Positions 9,656 to 18,390 of a stretch of 64,000 nucleotides of DNA are shown here, one piece after another. Under the pieces are notes generated by a model. That model ran no database searches, was not told the DNA's origin, and was given only the letters and a program-made list of their open reading frames with translations. The DNA lies in assembly GCF_001620265.1 (NCBI RefSeq), contig NZ_CP012661.1:3162001-3226000 (forward strand), given 5' to 3'. Each line of letters starts with the position of its first letter. The first letter of the stretch is position 1. The position numbers and the translations under genes are program-made. Source of the stretch: Frigidibacter mobilis. GTDB lineage: Bacteria; Pseudomonadota; Alphaproteobacteria; Rhodobacterales; Rhodobacteraceae.

Positions 9656-10615
9656 ATGTTCAGCTTTACCGGAAAATTCGTGCCTGCTGCCATTCTCGGG
9701 GCGACGCTTGGCTTTGCACCGCAGGCCTCGCTGGCGCAGGAGTTCATCAACGTGCTGACCGGCGGCACCTCGGGCGTCTACTACCCGCTTGGCGTCGGCC
9801 TGTCGGAAATCTATGCCGAGAACATCGCGGGCTCGCGCACCCAGGTGCAGGCCACCAAGGCCTCGGTCGAGAACCTGAACCTCCTGGCGCAGGGCAAGGG
9901 CGAGCTGGCCTTCGCGCTTGGCGATTCCGTGAAATTCGCCTGGGAGGGCAATGCCGAGGCGGGCTTCCCCAAGGCGCTGACCAATCTGCGCGCCATTGCC
10001 GCGATCTACCCGAACTACATCCAGATCGTCGCCGAGGCCTCGGCCGGCGCGACCACGCTGGAAGACCTGCGCGGCAAGACGCTGTCGGTCGGCGCGCCGG
10101 CCTCGGGCACCGAGCTGAACGCCCGCGCGATCTTTGGCGCCGCGGGGATGAGCTATGACGACCTGGCCAAGGTCGAATACCTGCCCTATGCGGAATCGGC
10201 CGAGCTTATCAAGAACCGCCAGCTGCAGGCGACGCTGCAATCCTCGGGTCTTGGCGTTGCCTTCATCAAGGACCTGTCGGCCACGCATGAGATCACCCTG
10301 GTCGGCATTCCGGCCGAGGTGGTGGAAAAGATCGGCGCACCCTACATCCCCGCCGTCATCCCGGCAGGCACCTATACCGGGCAGGACGCAGACGTTCCGA
10401 CCGCCGCCGTGGGCAACATCCTTGTCACGCATGAAGACGTGTCCGAGGAAACCGCCTACCAGATGACCAAGCTGATGTTCGAGAACCTCGACCGGCTGAA
10501 GGCCTCGCACTCTGCCGCGGCCAACATCAAGCCGGAAACCGCGCTGGAAGGCCTGTCGATCCCGCTGCATCCGGGCGCCGAGCGCTATTACCGCGAAATC
10601 GGCCTGATCCAGTAA
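9656..10615 (+). CDS. TAXI-family TRAP transporter solute-binding protein
   Basis: This is a periplasmic solute receptor of a TRAP transporter of the TAXI type. The 319-residue product has a signal peptide (cleavage near LAQ-EFIN, residue 26). It then has the family hallmarks: the N-terminal VLTGGTSGVYYPLG ligand-binding loop, LRGKTLSVGAPASGTELNAR in the middle, and the VEYLPYAESAELIKNRQL region. TAXI receptors commonly bind dicarboxylates or glutamate-like acids, but the substrate cannot be read here. Start is the ATG at 9656 after a GGGAGG. It is followed by an 11-bp hairpin and the fused permease, and is probably controlled by the upstream DctBD-type pair. Confidence 0.93.
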   Translation: MFSFTGKFVPAAILGATLGFAPQASLAQEFINVLTGGTSGVYYPLGVGLSEIYAENIAGSRTQVQATKASVENLNLLAQGKGELAFALGDSVKFAWEGNAEAGFPKALTNLRAIAAIYPNYIQIVAEASAGATTLEDLRGKTLSVGAPASGTELNARAIFGAAGMSYDDLAKVEYLPYAESAELIKNRQLQATLQSSGLGVAFIKDLSATHEITLVGIPAEVVEKIGAPYIPAVIPAGTYTGQDADVPTAAVGNILVTHEDVSEETAYQMTKLMFENLDRLKASHSAAANIKPETALEGLSIPLHPGAERYYREIGLIQ

Positions 10616-10631
10616 TCAGCGCCAATCTGCT

Positions 10632-10658
10632 GTCCGGGCGGCGCCAGGCCGCCCGGAC
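10632..10658 (+). promoter_or_regulatory. Strong hairpin after TAXI gene (mRNA stabiliser/attenuator)
   Basis: This is an 11-bp perfect GC-rich inverted repeat (arms 10632-10642 and 10648-10658) with a five-base loop, 17 bases after the binding-protein stop codon. No T run follows, so it is unlikely to be a full terminator. It more likely protects the binding-protein message, giving receptor in excess over permease. Confidence 0.6.
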
Positions 10659-10741
10659 CTGCTTGCCCCCCATTTCCCCTTGCCGCCCCGTTCAGCGCCC
10701 CCGGCGCAGGGCGCGCCGTTCCATTCCGCCGGAGTCCCGTC

Positions 10742-12841
10742 ATGACCGCCACGCTCCACGCCCCCCAGGATCCGCCCCAGGCCGAAGAGGCCGTCGAGGG
10801 CCTGCCGCCCGGCTTCGGCACCGGCCTCATGGGATCGGTCGCCTTCTGGCTTGCCGTCGTCTTCTCGCTGTTCCAGCTTTGGGTTGCCGCCTATGGCACC
10901 CTGCCCAGCCAGGTCGTGCGGGCGATGCATGTGGGCTTCCTGCTGCTGCTGGGGCTGGGACTGGTGGGCAACCTGATCGCCAAAAACCGGATCGGGCAGA
11001 TCTGGTTCTGGACCCTCGGGCTGCTGGGGTTCGGAACCGGGATCTACAACTGGGTATTCTACAAAGACATTATCCAGCGCACGGGGTTCCTGACCACCGG
11101 CGATTTCATCATCGGCACCTTGCTGATCGTGCTGGTCTTCATCGGCGCGCGCCGGCTGATGGGCTGGCCGCTGGCGATCATCGCCGGGATCTTCCTCGGC
11201 TATGCCTTCCTTGGCCAGCACCTGCCGGCGCCCTTCATCCATCGCGGCTATGACTTTGCCCAGATCATCGAGCATTTCTCGTTCGGGACGGAAGGCATCT
11301 ATGGCACGCCGGTCTATGTCAGCAGCGCCTATATCTTCATTTTCGTGGTATTCGCGGCCTTTCTTGAACGCGCCGGAATGCTCAACCTGTTCAACGATTT
11401 CGCGCTTGGGCTTGTCGGCGGAGTGCGCGGCGGGCCGGCGCAGGTGGCGATCCTGTCCTCGGCGCTGATGGGCACCATCTCGGGGTCGGGCGTCGCCAAT
11501 GTCGTCGCCTCGGGGCAGTTCACCATCCCGCTGATGAAGCGCTTCGGCTTCCGGTCCTCCTTTGCCGGGGGGGTGGAGGCGACGGCCTCGATGGGCGGGC
11601 AGATCATGCCTCCGGTGATGGGCGCGGTAGCCTTCATCATGGCCGAGACGCTGAACGTGCCTTATGCCGCCGTGGTCAAGGCCGCGATCCTGCCGGCTGT
11701 GCTGTATTTCGGCGTGGTGTTCTGGATGGTCTATCTGGAGGCCGGACGCGCCGGGCTTAAAGGGCTGGCCAAGGCCGAACTGCCGAACCCCTGGAAAGCG
11801 GTGCGCGAACAATGGCCGCTGATCCTGCCGCTGGCGGCGCTGGTCTACCTGCTGTTCGCCGGCTACACGCCGATCTTTGCCGGCACGATGGGCCTCGCGC
11901 TGGTCACGGTGCTGATCCTTGGCACGCCGCTGGCCGCGATGATCGGCCCCGTTGCCTTCCGGGTGGTGTTCTGGATCGCGCTTGGCCTTGCCTCGGCGGC
12001 GTTTCTTGAGCTGGGAGTGAACTTCCTGGCGCTGGTGATCGGCGCGCTGGTGCTGGCCTGCGCCGCCTTCAAGGGCACCCGAGCCACGCTTGGCATCGTG
12101 CGCGACGCGCTGGCCCAGGGCGCGCGCAACGCGCTGCCGGTGGGGATCGCCTGCGCCATCGTCGGCATCGTCATCGGCACGCTGACGCTGACCGGCATCG
12201 CCTCGACCTTCATCGGCGCCATCATCGCCATCGGCAAGGACAACCTGTTCCTGTCGCTGGTGCTGACCATGCTGACCTGCCTGGTGCTGGGGATGGGGAT
12301 CCCGACGATCCCGAACTACATCATCACCTCGTCGCTAGCCGGGCCGGCGCTGATGGAACTGGGCGTGCCGCTGCTGGTCAGCCACATGTTCGTGTTCTAC
12401 TTCGGCATCATGGCCGACCTGACGCCGCCGGTGGCCCTGGCCTGCTTCGCGGCGGCGCCGATCGCCAAGTCCTCGGGGCTGAAGATCTCGATGCAGGCGA
12501 TCCGGCTGGCCGCGGCGGGCTTCGTGATCCCGTTCATGGCCGTCTACACCCCGGCGCTGATGCTGCAAGATGGCGGTCCCGTCGCCGAGGCCTATGGCTA
12601 CCCGGTCGAGGTGATCTTCATCTTCGCCAAGGCCTGCCTTGGCATCGGGCTGTGGGGGGTGGCGGTGGTCGGCTACTTCCTGCGCCCGGCGCAGATCTGG
12701 GAGCGGCTGCTGGCCTTTGTCGCAGGCGTCTCGCTGATCGTGGCGCTGCCGATGACCGATGAGATCGGCTTTGCCCTTGCCGCGATCTTCGTGATCCAGC
12801 ACTGGCTGCGGGCGCGCCGCGCCACCCCGCGCGCGGCATGA
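10742..12841 (+). CDS. TRAP transporter permease, fused 4TM/12TM subunits
   Basis: This 699-residue integral membrane protein has the small (DctQ-like, about residues 35-180) and large (DctM-like, remainder) TRAP subunits fused in one chain, as is typical of TAXI systems. Many hydrophobic helices are visible. The conserved large-subunit motifs include GTISGSGVANVVASGQFTIP, the MGGQIMPPVMGAVAFIMAE stretch, and LGMGIPTIPNYI followed by MADLTPPVALA near the C-terminus. It uses an ion gradient to import the acid captured by the TAXI protein. It lies 126 bases after that gene and overlaps the DUF1850 gene by four bases (ATGA). Confidence 0.94.
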   Translation: MTATLHAPQDPPQAEEAVEGLPPGFGTGLMGSVAFWLAVVFSLFQLWVAAYGTLPSQVVRAMHVGFLLLLGLGLVGNLIAKNRIGQIWFWTLGLLGFGTGIYNWVFYKDIIQRTGFLTTGDFIIGTLLIVLVFIGARRLMGWPLAIIAGIFLGYAFLGQHLPAPFIHRGYDFAQIIEHFSFGTEGIYGTPVYVSSAYIFIFVVFAAFLERAGMLNLFNDFALGLVGGVRGGPAQVAILSSALMGTISGSGVANVVASGQFTIPLMKRFGFRSSFAGGVEATASMGGQIMPPVMGAVAFIMAETLNVPYAAVVKAAILPAVLYFGVVFWMVYLEAGRAGLKGLAKAELPNPWKAVREQWPLILPLAALVYLLFAGYTPIFAGTMGLALVTVLILGTPLAAMIGPVAFRVVFWIALGLASAAFLELGVNFLALVIGALVLACAAFKGTRATLGIVRDALAQGARNALPVGIACAIVGIVIGTLTLTGIASTFIGAIIAIGKDNLFLSLVLTMLTCLVLGMGIPTIPNYIITSSLAGPALMELGVPLLVSHMFVFYFGIMADLTPPVALACFAAAPIAKSSGLKISMQAIRLAAAGFVIPFMAVYTPALMLQDGGPVAEAYGYPVEVIFIFAKACLGIGLWGVAVVGYFLRPAQIWERLLAFVAGVSLIVALPMTDEIGFALAAIFVIQHWLRARRATPRAA

Positions 12842-13215
12842 CCCTGTGCATCGCTGCCGGCGGCAAGGTCATCGCCCTTGTCGCCAGCAGCTTCACCCTC
12901 AGCTGGTCACATTCCGTCGCCCATACCGAATGGTGGGAACGCTGGGAGGTGACTCCTGAGGGTCTTCGCCCCATCGAGGCGCGCATCTCGGGCTCTGGCG
13001 CCGGGATGGAGCCGCCACTGGACGCGGTGCTGCGCGCCGATGGCTGGCACTACGCACCCACCCTGCCCCCGCAGCGCGAGGTGTTTCTGGCCGCATCGGG
13101 AGCGACGGGGGGCGGCTGGCAGCTTTGCGTGGCAGCGGAATGCCTGTCGCTGGGGGCGGCTGCGGGCGAGCCCTTGCGGCTGTGGCAGGCAGAGGCGTGC
13201 GGCGCGGGCGGCTGA
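12838..13215 (+). CDS. DUF1850 domain protein, TRAP-TAXI accessory
   Basis: This 125-residue protein is of the DUF1850 type, a family that repeatedly occurs next to TAXI-type TRAP permeases and has no established function. The family signature is visible: FTLSWSHSVAHTEWWERWEV near the N-terminus, then GSGAGMEPP and a C-terminal LCVAAECLSL stretch. It has a short hydrophobic N-terminus but no clear cleavage site. The four-base overlap with the permease indicates translational coupling. It may assist permease assembly or ligand delivery, but this is inference from co-occurrence only. It is the last gene of the TRAP operon. Confidence 0.82.
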   Translation: MTLCIAAGGKVIALVASSFTLSWSHSVAHTEWWERWEVTPEGLRPIEARISGSGAGMEPPLDAVLRADGWHYAPTLPPQREVFLAASGATGGGWQLCVAAECLSLGAAAGEPLRLWQAEACGAGG

Positions 13216-13386
13216 GGCTTTCGGAGTGGCGCCGCCTGTGCGAGACCGCCTGCGCCAGCGGAACGGCGGGCTGTACCACGCCTGCATCTGGATGCTTTTC
13301 TTTCAGAATGCAGGCACATCCAGCAACTTTCTTCTCAGACTGCTAAATTTTTAGGTTTCTTTTCTATCTTTTGGTCATATATAGTT

Positions 13387-13445
13387 ACTCGCATGAGACG
13401 CGCGTAACGAGTTCCGCCTGCGGCCCAACCGGCCGCAGGCTTTTT
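13387..13445 (+). ncRNA. Candidate small RNA ending in an intrinsic terminator
   Basis: The segment has an ACTCG/CGAGT inverted repeat (13387-13391 and 13408-13412) followed by the terminator hairpin at 13416-13440. It is preceded by an AT-rich TATATAG stretch that could serve as a -10 element. It is separated from the upstream gene by about 170 bases. It could equally be just the far terminator of the TRAP operon. No known RNA family was recognised. Confidence 0.3.
13416..13445 (+). terminator. Intrinsic terminator
   Basis: Perfect 10-bp stem GCCTGCGGCC / GGCCGCAGGC with a five-base loop (CAACC), followed immediately by TTTTT. It ends rightward transcription, either from the TRAP operon or from a short RNA starting in the AT-rich patch. 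Confidence 0.9.
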
Positions 13446-13629
13446 CAAGGCAATCCGAAGCCTGCTGATGCGATTCGCCTTTGGCGGTCGACAGATAACC
13501 TCATCTTGAACTGCTTCCACGTAACCTAGGGCTTTGGCGCGGGTTGTGCCTGCAAGGGGGCGATGGTGCCGCCTTGCTTCGGTGCGTTCGGAGGGCCCGC
13601 CGAGGCGTTGCTTTCGGAGGAAGTTCCAG

Positions 13630-14889
13630 ATGACCCGACTACCATTGCTGCTGACCAGCGCCCTAGTCACCACCAGCCTCGTCGCATTGCCCGCGGCGGC
13701 GCAATCCACCGGCGAGGCACAACCCGAAGGCGCCGCTTCGGGCCTGCCGGTTGAAACCGCCGAGCCCAACGCCCCCGAACAGGAACCCGCATTCATCGGC
13801 CAGACCCGCGCCCCGCAGCCGGCCGAGATGCCGGGCGTGGCGCAAGAGGTGGTCGCTGAAGGCCTGCCGCAGCTCTGGGCGCTGGAGTTCCTGCCCGATG
13901 GCCGGATGCTGGTCACCGCCAAGGAAGGCGCGCTGCATGTCGTGACCGACCAGGGCGAAGCCGGCCCTGCCATCGAAGGCGTGCCGGAGGTGGCGTCGAG
14001 CGGTCAGGGCGGGTTGCTGGACGTGGCGCTGGCCCCGGACTTTGACGATAGCAGCCGCATCTACTTCTCCTATGCCGAACCGCGCGAGGGCGGCAACGGC
14101 ACCTCGGTCGCCGCGGCGACGCTGGTGATGGATGAGGCGGGCGGCGGCACGCTGCAGGATCTGGAGGTGATCTTCCGGCAGCAGCCGACCTACGACAACA
14201 CCAAGCATTTCGGCTCGCGTCTGGTGTTCAGCCCCGAGGGCGATCTTTATGTCACCGTGGGTGAGCGCTCGGACGAGGAACCGCGCGTACAGGCGCAGGA
14301 GCTTGCCAGCGGCCTTGGCAAGATCTTCCGCATCACGCCCGGGGGCGAGGCGGTGGAGGGCAATCCCTTCGCCCAGACCGAGGGCGCCCTGCCCGAGATC
14401 TGGAGCCTTGGCCACCGCAACCTGCAATCGGCGGCACTGGATGGCGAGGGGCGTCTGTGGACGGTGGAACACGGCCCCCGAGGCGGGGATGAGTTGAACC
14501 GGCCCGAGGCGGGGCTCAACTATGGCTGGCCCGAAGTGACCTATGGCGTCGAATACAGTGGCGATACTGTCGGGGGCGGCATCACCGCGATGGAAGGCAC
14601 CCAGCAGCCGGTCTATTACTGGGACCCGGTGATCGCGCCCTCCGGCATGGCCTTCTACGACGGCGAGGAATTCCCCGAATGGCAGGGCGCATTCCTGGTC
14701 GGCGGTCTGGTATCGCAAGGGATTGTCGTCCTGCATCTGGACGGCGACCGCGTGGCCTATGAAGAGCGCGTGCCCCTGGACGCGCGGGTCCGCGATGTGA
14801 AGGTCGCGCCGGATGGGGCCGTCTATGCGGTGACGGAAAACCGCGACGCCGGCAGCTCGCAGATCCTGCGCCTGACGCGCGAGGACTGA
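13630..14889 (+). CDS. Secreted PQQ-dependent aldose sugar dehydrogenase-like protein
   Basis: The 419-residue product resembles soluble quinoprotein sugar dehydrogenases (YliI/Asd, glucose/sorbosone dehydrogenase family), six-bladed beta-propellers that oxidise aldoses in the periplasm using PQQ. A signal peptide (cleavage near AAA-QSTG) is followed by an acidic, proline-rich linker of about 50 residues not needed in the family. Propeller motifs then follow: LWALEFLPDGRMLVTAKEG, QGGLLDVALAPDF, LGHRNLQSAALD, WTVEHGPRGGDELN and NYGWPEVTYG. The ATG at 13630 has GGAGG nine bases upstream. It is followed 88 bases later by glycerate kinase. The oxidised substrate is unknown. Confidence 0.88.
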   Translation: MTRLPLLLTSALVTTSLVALPAAAQSTGEAQPEGAASGLPVETAEPNAPEQEPAFIGQTRAPQPAEMPGVAQEVVAEGLPQLWALEFLPDGRMLVTAKEGALHVVTDQGEAGPAIEGVPEVASSGQGGLLDVALAPDFDDSSRIYFSYAEPREGGNGTSVAAATLVMDEAGGGTLQDLEVIFRQQPTYDNTKHFGSRLVFSPEGDLYVTVGERSDEEPRVQAQELASGLGKIFRITPGGEAVEGNPFAQTEGALPEIWSLGHRNLQSAALDGEGRLWTVEHGPRGGDELNRPEAGLNYGWPEVTYGVEYSGDTVGGGITAMEGTQQPVYYWDPVIAPSGMAFYDGEEFPEWQGAFLVGGLVSQGIVVLHLDGDRVAYEERVPLDARVRDVKVAPDGAVYAVTENRDAGSSQILRLTRED

Positions 14890-14977
14890 CCCTGTCGCCA
14901 TGACACCGGCGAGAGGCTAACGTGTGGGAACCGGCGCTTTCGGGCGCAGGTCCCCATGCCCCAACCGCAGGCCGCCG

Positions 14978-16235
14978 ATGCACCTTCAGCCCCAGTCCTT
15001 CTTGGCCTCCCTCTTTGACCGCGCTGTCGAGGTGGCGGACCCGATGCGCTCTCTGGCCGGGTTCCTGCCGCCCAGGCCGCCGGGCCGTGTGGTGGTGGTC
15101 GGCGCGGGCAAGGCCAGCGCCCGGATGGCCGAGGCGGTTGAGGCGGCGTGGGGGCCCTGCGAAGGGTTGGTCATCACCCGCTACGGCTATGCCCGGCCCT
15201 GCCGCGGAACCGAGATTGTCGAAGCCGCACATCCGGTGCCCGATGCCGCCGGGGCCGCGGCGACGGCGCGGATGCTGGATCTGCTGGCAGGGTTGGGGGA
15301 CGGGGATTTCGTGCTGGCGCTGATCTCGGGCGGGGCCTCGGCGCTGCTGTGTGCGCCGGTCGAGGGCGTGAGCCTGGCCGAAAAGCAGGCGGTGAACGCC
15401 GCGCTGCTGGCCTCGGGCGCCCCGATCGGACAGATGAACATTGTCCGCAAGCATCTGAGCCGGGTGAAGGGCGGGCAGCTGGCGGCGGCGGCCTATCCCG
15501 CGCAGATGCTGGCGCTGATGATCTCGGACGTGCCGGGGATGATCCGGCCTTCATCGGCTCTGGCCCACGGTGGGGACGCATCCACCCGCAGGACGCGGCG
15601 GCAGTGCTGGCGCGCTGGCAGGTGCGGGCGCCCGCCAGCGTGACTGCCGCGCTGGCCCGTGGCAGCCGGGTGATCGCGCCGGGGATCCGCGGCTGGCGCG
15701 GGTCACGAACACCATCTGCGCCGCCCCCGCGCAATCGCTGCAGGCCGCGGCAGAGCTGGCCCGCGCCGCGGGATGCGAGGTGCGGATCCTGGGCGATGCG
15801 CTGGAAGGCGAGGCGCGCGAGGTGGCCCGCGCACAGGCCTCCCTTGCGCTGCGATTGCAGGCAGACCGCGCGCCCGGCGCGGCGCCGCTGCTGCTGCTGT
15901 CGGGCGGCGAAGTCACCGTGACCCGGCGCGGGGACGGGATCGGCGGGCCGAATGCAGAGTTCTGTCTCGCACTGGCCCTTGCGCTGGACGGGGCACCGGG
16001 CATCCATGCCCTTGCCTGCGACACCGACGGCGTGGACGGCGCAGCCGAGGTTGCCGGCGCCTGGATCGGCCCCGGGACATTGCGCGACGCGCGCCGGTCG
16101 GGATGGAGCGCAGAGGACGCCCTGGCCCGCAACGATGCCCACGGTTTCTTCGCGGCCATCGGCACGCAGGTCGTGACCGGACCGACGCTGACCAACGTCA
16201 ACGATTTCCGCGCCGTACTGATCTTTCCCAGGTAG
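14978..16235 (+). CDS. Glycerate 2-kinase / TtuD-type (MOFRL family), frameshifted as sequenced
   Basis: Proteins of this family phosphorylate D-glycerate to 2-phosphoglycerate (older name: hydroxypyruvate reductase TtuD). The N-terminal half carries VVVVGAGKASARMAEAVE, EAAHPVPDAAG and LISGGASALLC. The C-terminal MOFRL half carries LLLLSGGEVTVT, GGPNAEF, DTDGVDG and NDAHGFF. As sequenced, the frame is broken around 15535-15538 and 15681-15684. A further compensating set at 15564-15587 garbles one short stretch. Adding one base in each of five short G/C runs restores a normal protein of about 420 residues, so sequencing error is likely. It would take glycerate from sugar-acid or tartrate pathways into glycolysis. 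Confidence 0.85.
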
Positions 16236-16294
16236 GAGCCGTTGGCCTTGGAGTCCGGTGATGTTATACTATAACCAATTGATGTAACAGAGAA

Positions 16295-16323
16295 ATTCAC
16301 TCCCCGATCACATCTGTGTCATG
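16295..16323 (+). promoter_or_regulatory. Candidate Pho box upstream of alkaline phosphatase
   Basis: Three TCAC/TCAC/TCAT cores begin at 16297, 16308 and 16319, exactly 11 bases apart, the spacing of PhoB direct repeats (the last reads TGTCAT). The element lies just upstream of a PhoA-type gene, whose expression is normally induced by phosphate starvation. The match to the full consensus is partial. Confidence 0.45.
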
Positions 16324-16365
16324 GCGCGCTCCTACCGTCCGCGAAGTTTCTCAGGGAGCATGACC

Positions 16366-17859
16366 ATGAAACAGATTCTTCTCTCGACCGCGGCCCTCCT
16401 CGGCCTGACGACCGGCGCCTTCGCCCAGGACCTGCCGCAGGCGGACAGCGCCTGGTTCAAGGCCGGCCAGGCCACCATCGCGGAACGCCTCGCCGTTCAG
16501 CCCAACACCAACAAGGCCAAGAACGTGATCCTGTTCACGGCTGATGGCAACGGTGTCGGCACCAACTACGCCATCCGCCTGTTCTCGGGCCAGCAGGCCG
16601 GCGGCCTCGGCGACGACTACGTCCAGCCGCAAGAGACCTTCCCGAACGTGGCGCTGGTCAAGACCTATTCCTCGAACGGTCAGACCCCCGACTCCGCCCC
16701 CACCGCGATGGCGATGAACACCGGCATCAAGGGCAAGAACGGCATGATAAACATCCTCGACACGGTCGCCGTCGGCGACTGCGCCGCGGGGGCCGATGCC
16801 GGCGTCACGACCTTTGCCGAAATCGTGTCTGCGATGGGCAAGTCGGTCGGCGTGATCTCGACCGCGCGCATTACCCATGCCACCCCGGCCGCCGTCTATG
16901 CGCGCAGCGTCAGCCGTGACTGGGAAGACAACACCGGCCTGCCCGAAGGCTGCACCCAGAAGGACATTGCCAGCCAGTTGATCGACCAGATGAAGGCCGG
17001 CGTTATCGACATCGCCCTGGGGGGCGGCCGCGCCCATTTCCTGCCCAAGGACGTCACCGATGTCGAGGGCAAGGCCGGCAAGCGCACCGACGGGCGCAAC
17101 CTGGTGGATGAAGCCACCGCTGCCGGCGCGCAGGTCGTGTTCGGCGACGCAGACTTCGCCGCGCTGACGATGGGCAACAACGCCCCGGTTCTGGGCCTGT
17201 TCGAAGCCAGCCACATGAAATACGAGCAGGACCGCACCGGCGAGCCGTCGCTGGCCGAGATGGTCGAAGCCTCGATCAAGGGCCTCGAGGGCAACGAGAA
17301 CGGCTATTACCTGAACGTCGAAGCCGGCCGCGTCGACCATGCCAACCACGACGGCAACCTGCACCGCGTGCTCGTCGACGGCAAAGCCTTTGCCGATGCC
17401 ATCGCCAAGGCGATGGAACTGACCAACCCGGAAGACACGCTGATTATCGTCACCGCCGACCATGAACATGCGATCACCTTCAACGGCTATTGCGGCCGCG
17501 GCTCGAACGTCCTCGGCCTGTGCATGGAAGAGAACGAAGCCGGCATCGAGCATAACGGCAAGCCGAACCTCGGCGCCGATGGCAAGCCCTACACCGTTGC
17601 AGGTTACCTGAACGGCGTGGGTTCGGTGCTGGTCGAGCAGGCCGATGGCACCTTCTCGGGATCGCGCCCCGATCTGACCGAAGAAGAAGCCACCGACCCG
17701 GACTACATCCAGCAGGCGCTGGTGCCGATGAAATCGGAAACCCACTCGGGTGAAGATGTCGCGGTGTTCGCCCGCGGCCCCTGGGCCCACCTCTTTGGCG
17801 GCATGATCGAGCAGAACGTGATCTTCCACGTGATGAACTACGCCGTCACCGCGCAGTAA
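16366..17859 (+). CDS. Secreted alkaline phosphatase (PhoA family)
   Basis: This is a periplasmic phosphomonoesterase releasing phosphate from organic esters. The 497-residue protein has a signal peptide (cleavage near AFA-QDLP, residue 20). The metal site and nucleophile are visible: LFTADGNG (Asp60), the catalytic serine in PDSAPTAMA (Ser110), VEAGRVDHANHDG, and TADHEHA, with the final His in KSETHSGED. A pair of cysteines near residues 142 and 185 and another near 378-388 suggest disulfides. The second ATG (16366) is best spaced from the GGGAG. A candidate Pho box lies upstream and a hairpin terminator downstream, so it is probably monocistronic. Confidence 0.95.
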   Translation: MKQILLSTAALLGLTTGAFAQDLPQADSAWFKAGQATIAERLAVQPNTNKAKNVILFTADGNGVGTNYAIRLFSGQQAGGLGDDYVQPQETFPNVALVKTYSSNGQTPDSAPTAMAMNTGIKGKNGMINILDTVAVGDCAAGADAGVTTFAEIVSAMGKSVGVISTARITHATPAAVYARSVSRDWEDNTGLPEGCTQKDIASQLIDQMKAGVIDIALGGGRAHFLPKDVTDVEGKAGKRTDGRNLVDEATAAGAQVVFGDADFAALTMGNNAPVLGLFEASHMKYEQDRTGEPSLAEMVEASIKGLEGNENGYYLNVEAGRVDHANHDGNLHRVLVDGKAFADAIAKAMELTNPEDTLIIVTADHEHAITFNGYCGRGSNVLGLCMEENEAGIEHNGKPNLGADGKPYTVAGYLNGVGSVLVEQADGTFSGSRPDLTEEEATDPDYIQQALVPMKSETHSGEDVAVFARGPWAHLFGGMIEQNVIFHVMNYAVTAQ

Positions 17860-17878
17860 GCGCAGGCCAACGTGACGC

Positions 17879-17907
17879 GGGCCCCGGGGAACCGGGGCCC
17901 GTTTCGG
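17879..17907 (+). terminator. Intrinsic-type terminator after alkaline phosphatase
   Basis: A perfect 9-bp stem GGGCCCCGG / CCGGGGCCC with a GGAA loop (17879-17900) is followed by GTTTCGGT. The T run is short, so termination may be partial. Position 19 bases after the phoA stop fits. Confidence 0.7.
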
Positions 17908-17958
17908 TCATGCGGGCGTTGCACCGCAATGGCACCAAGGCCGTAACAGGAGGCCCTC

Positions 17959-18387
17959 ATGATTCGCCGCACGCTGCTTGCCGCCCTGCCCGCCCTCGCC
18001 CTCCTACCCCGACCTGTCCTCGCAGGGGACAAGTCGCCGGTCAGGCTGCGCGATCTCTACAACAAGGATCTGAGCTTTTCCGATCTGGCGCTGGCGGCCG
18101 AAGGAGGCCGCATCACCGTGGCCGGGTTCATGGCGCCGCCGCTGAAGGCGGATTCGGTGTTCTTCGTGCTGACCAAGACCCCGATGGCGGTCTGCCCGTT
18201 CTGCGAGCCGGGGATGCCCTGGCCCGATGACATCCTGGCGGTCTATGCCAAGCGGGTGGTCGATGTAATCCCGTTCAACGTGCCGATCAATGTGACCGGC
18301 CTGCTGGAACTGGGCGATGCGGTGGACCCCGAACTCGGGTTCTACTCCAAGGTGCGCCTTGTCGATGCCAGCTTCGCGCGGGGCTAG
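17959..18387 (+). CDS. Exported CPFC protein, DUF3299-like, first gene of metal ABC module
   Basis: This 142-residue exported protein has a signal peptide (cleavage near VLA-GDKS, residue 22). The middle reads ITVAGFMAPPLKADSVFFVL, then PMAVCPFCEPGMPWPDD with a CxxC pair, then PINVTGLLELGDAVDPE. This resembles the short OB-like domain of DUF3299-type exported proteins found next to metal-responsive ABC transporters, though I hold the family name loosely. The CxxC pair could bind metal or do thiol chemistry. It ends three bases before the ABC ATPase gene, so it belongs to the same operon. Confidence 0.65.
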   Translation: MIRRTLLAALPALALLPRPVLAGDKSPVRLRDLYNKDLSFSDLALAAEGGRITVAGFMAPPLKADSVFFVLTKTPMAVCPFCEPGMPWPDDILAVYAKRVVDVIPFNVPINVTGLLELGDAVDPELGFYSKVRLVDASFARG

Positions 18388-18390
18388 GCG

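Larger units (their letters stand above)
13216..13629. other. 414-base intergenic region, AT-rich patch and orphan terminator
   Basis: No convincing protein gene is visible on either strand. The middle (about 13300-13395) is strikingly AT-rich for this genome. A strong intrinsic terminator follows at 13416-13445. The right part runs into a GGAGG ribosome binding site for the sugar dehydrogenase. See the separate candidate small RNA entry. Confidence 0.6.
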
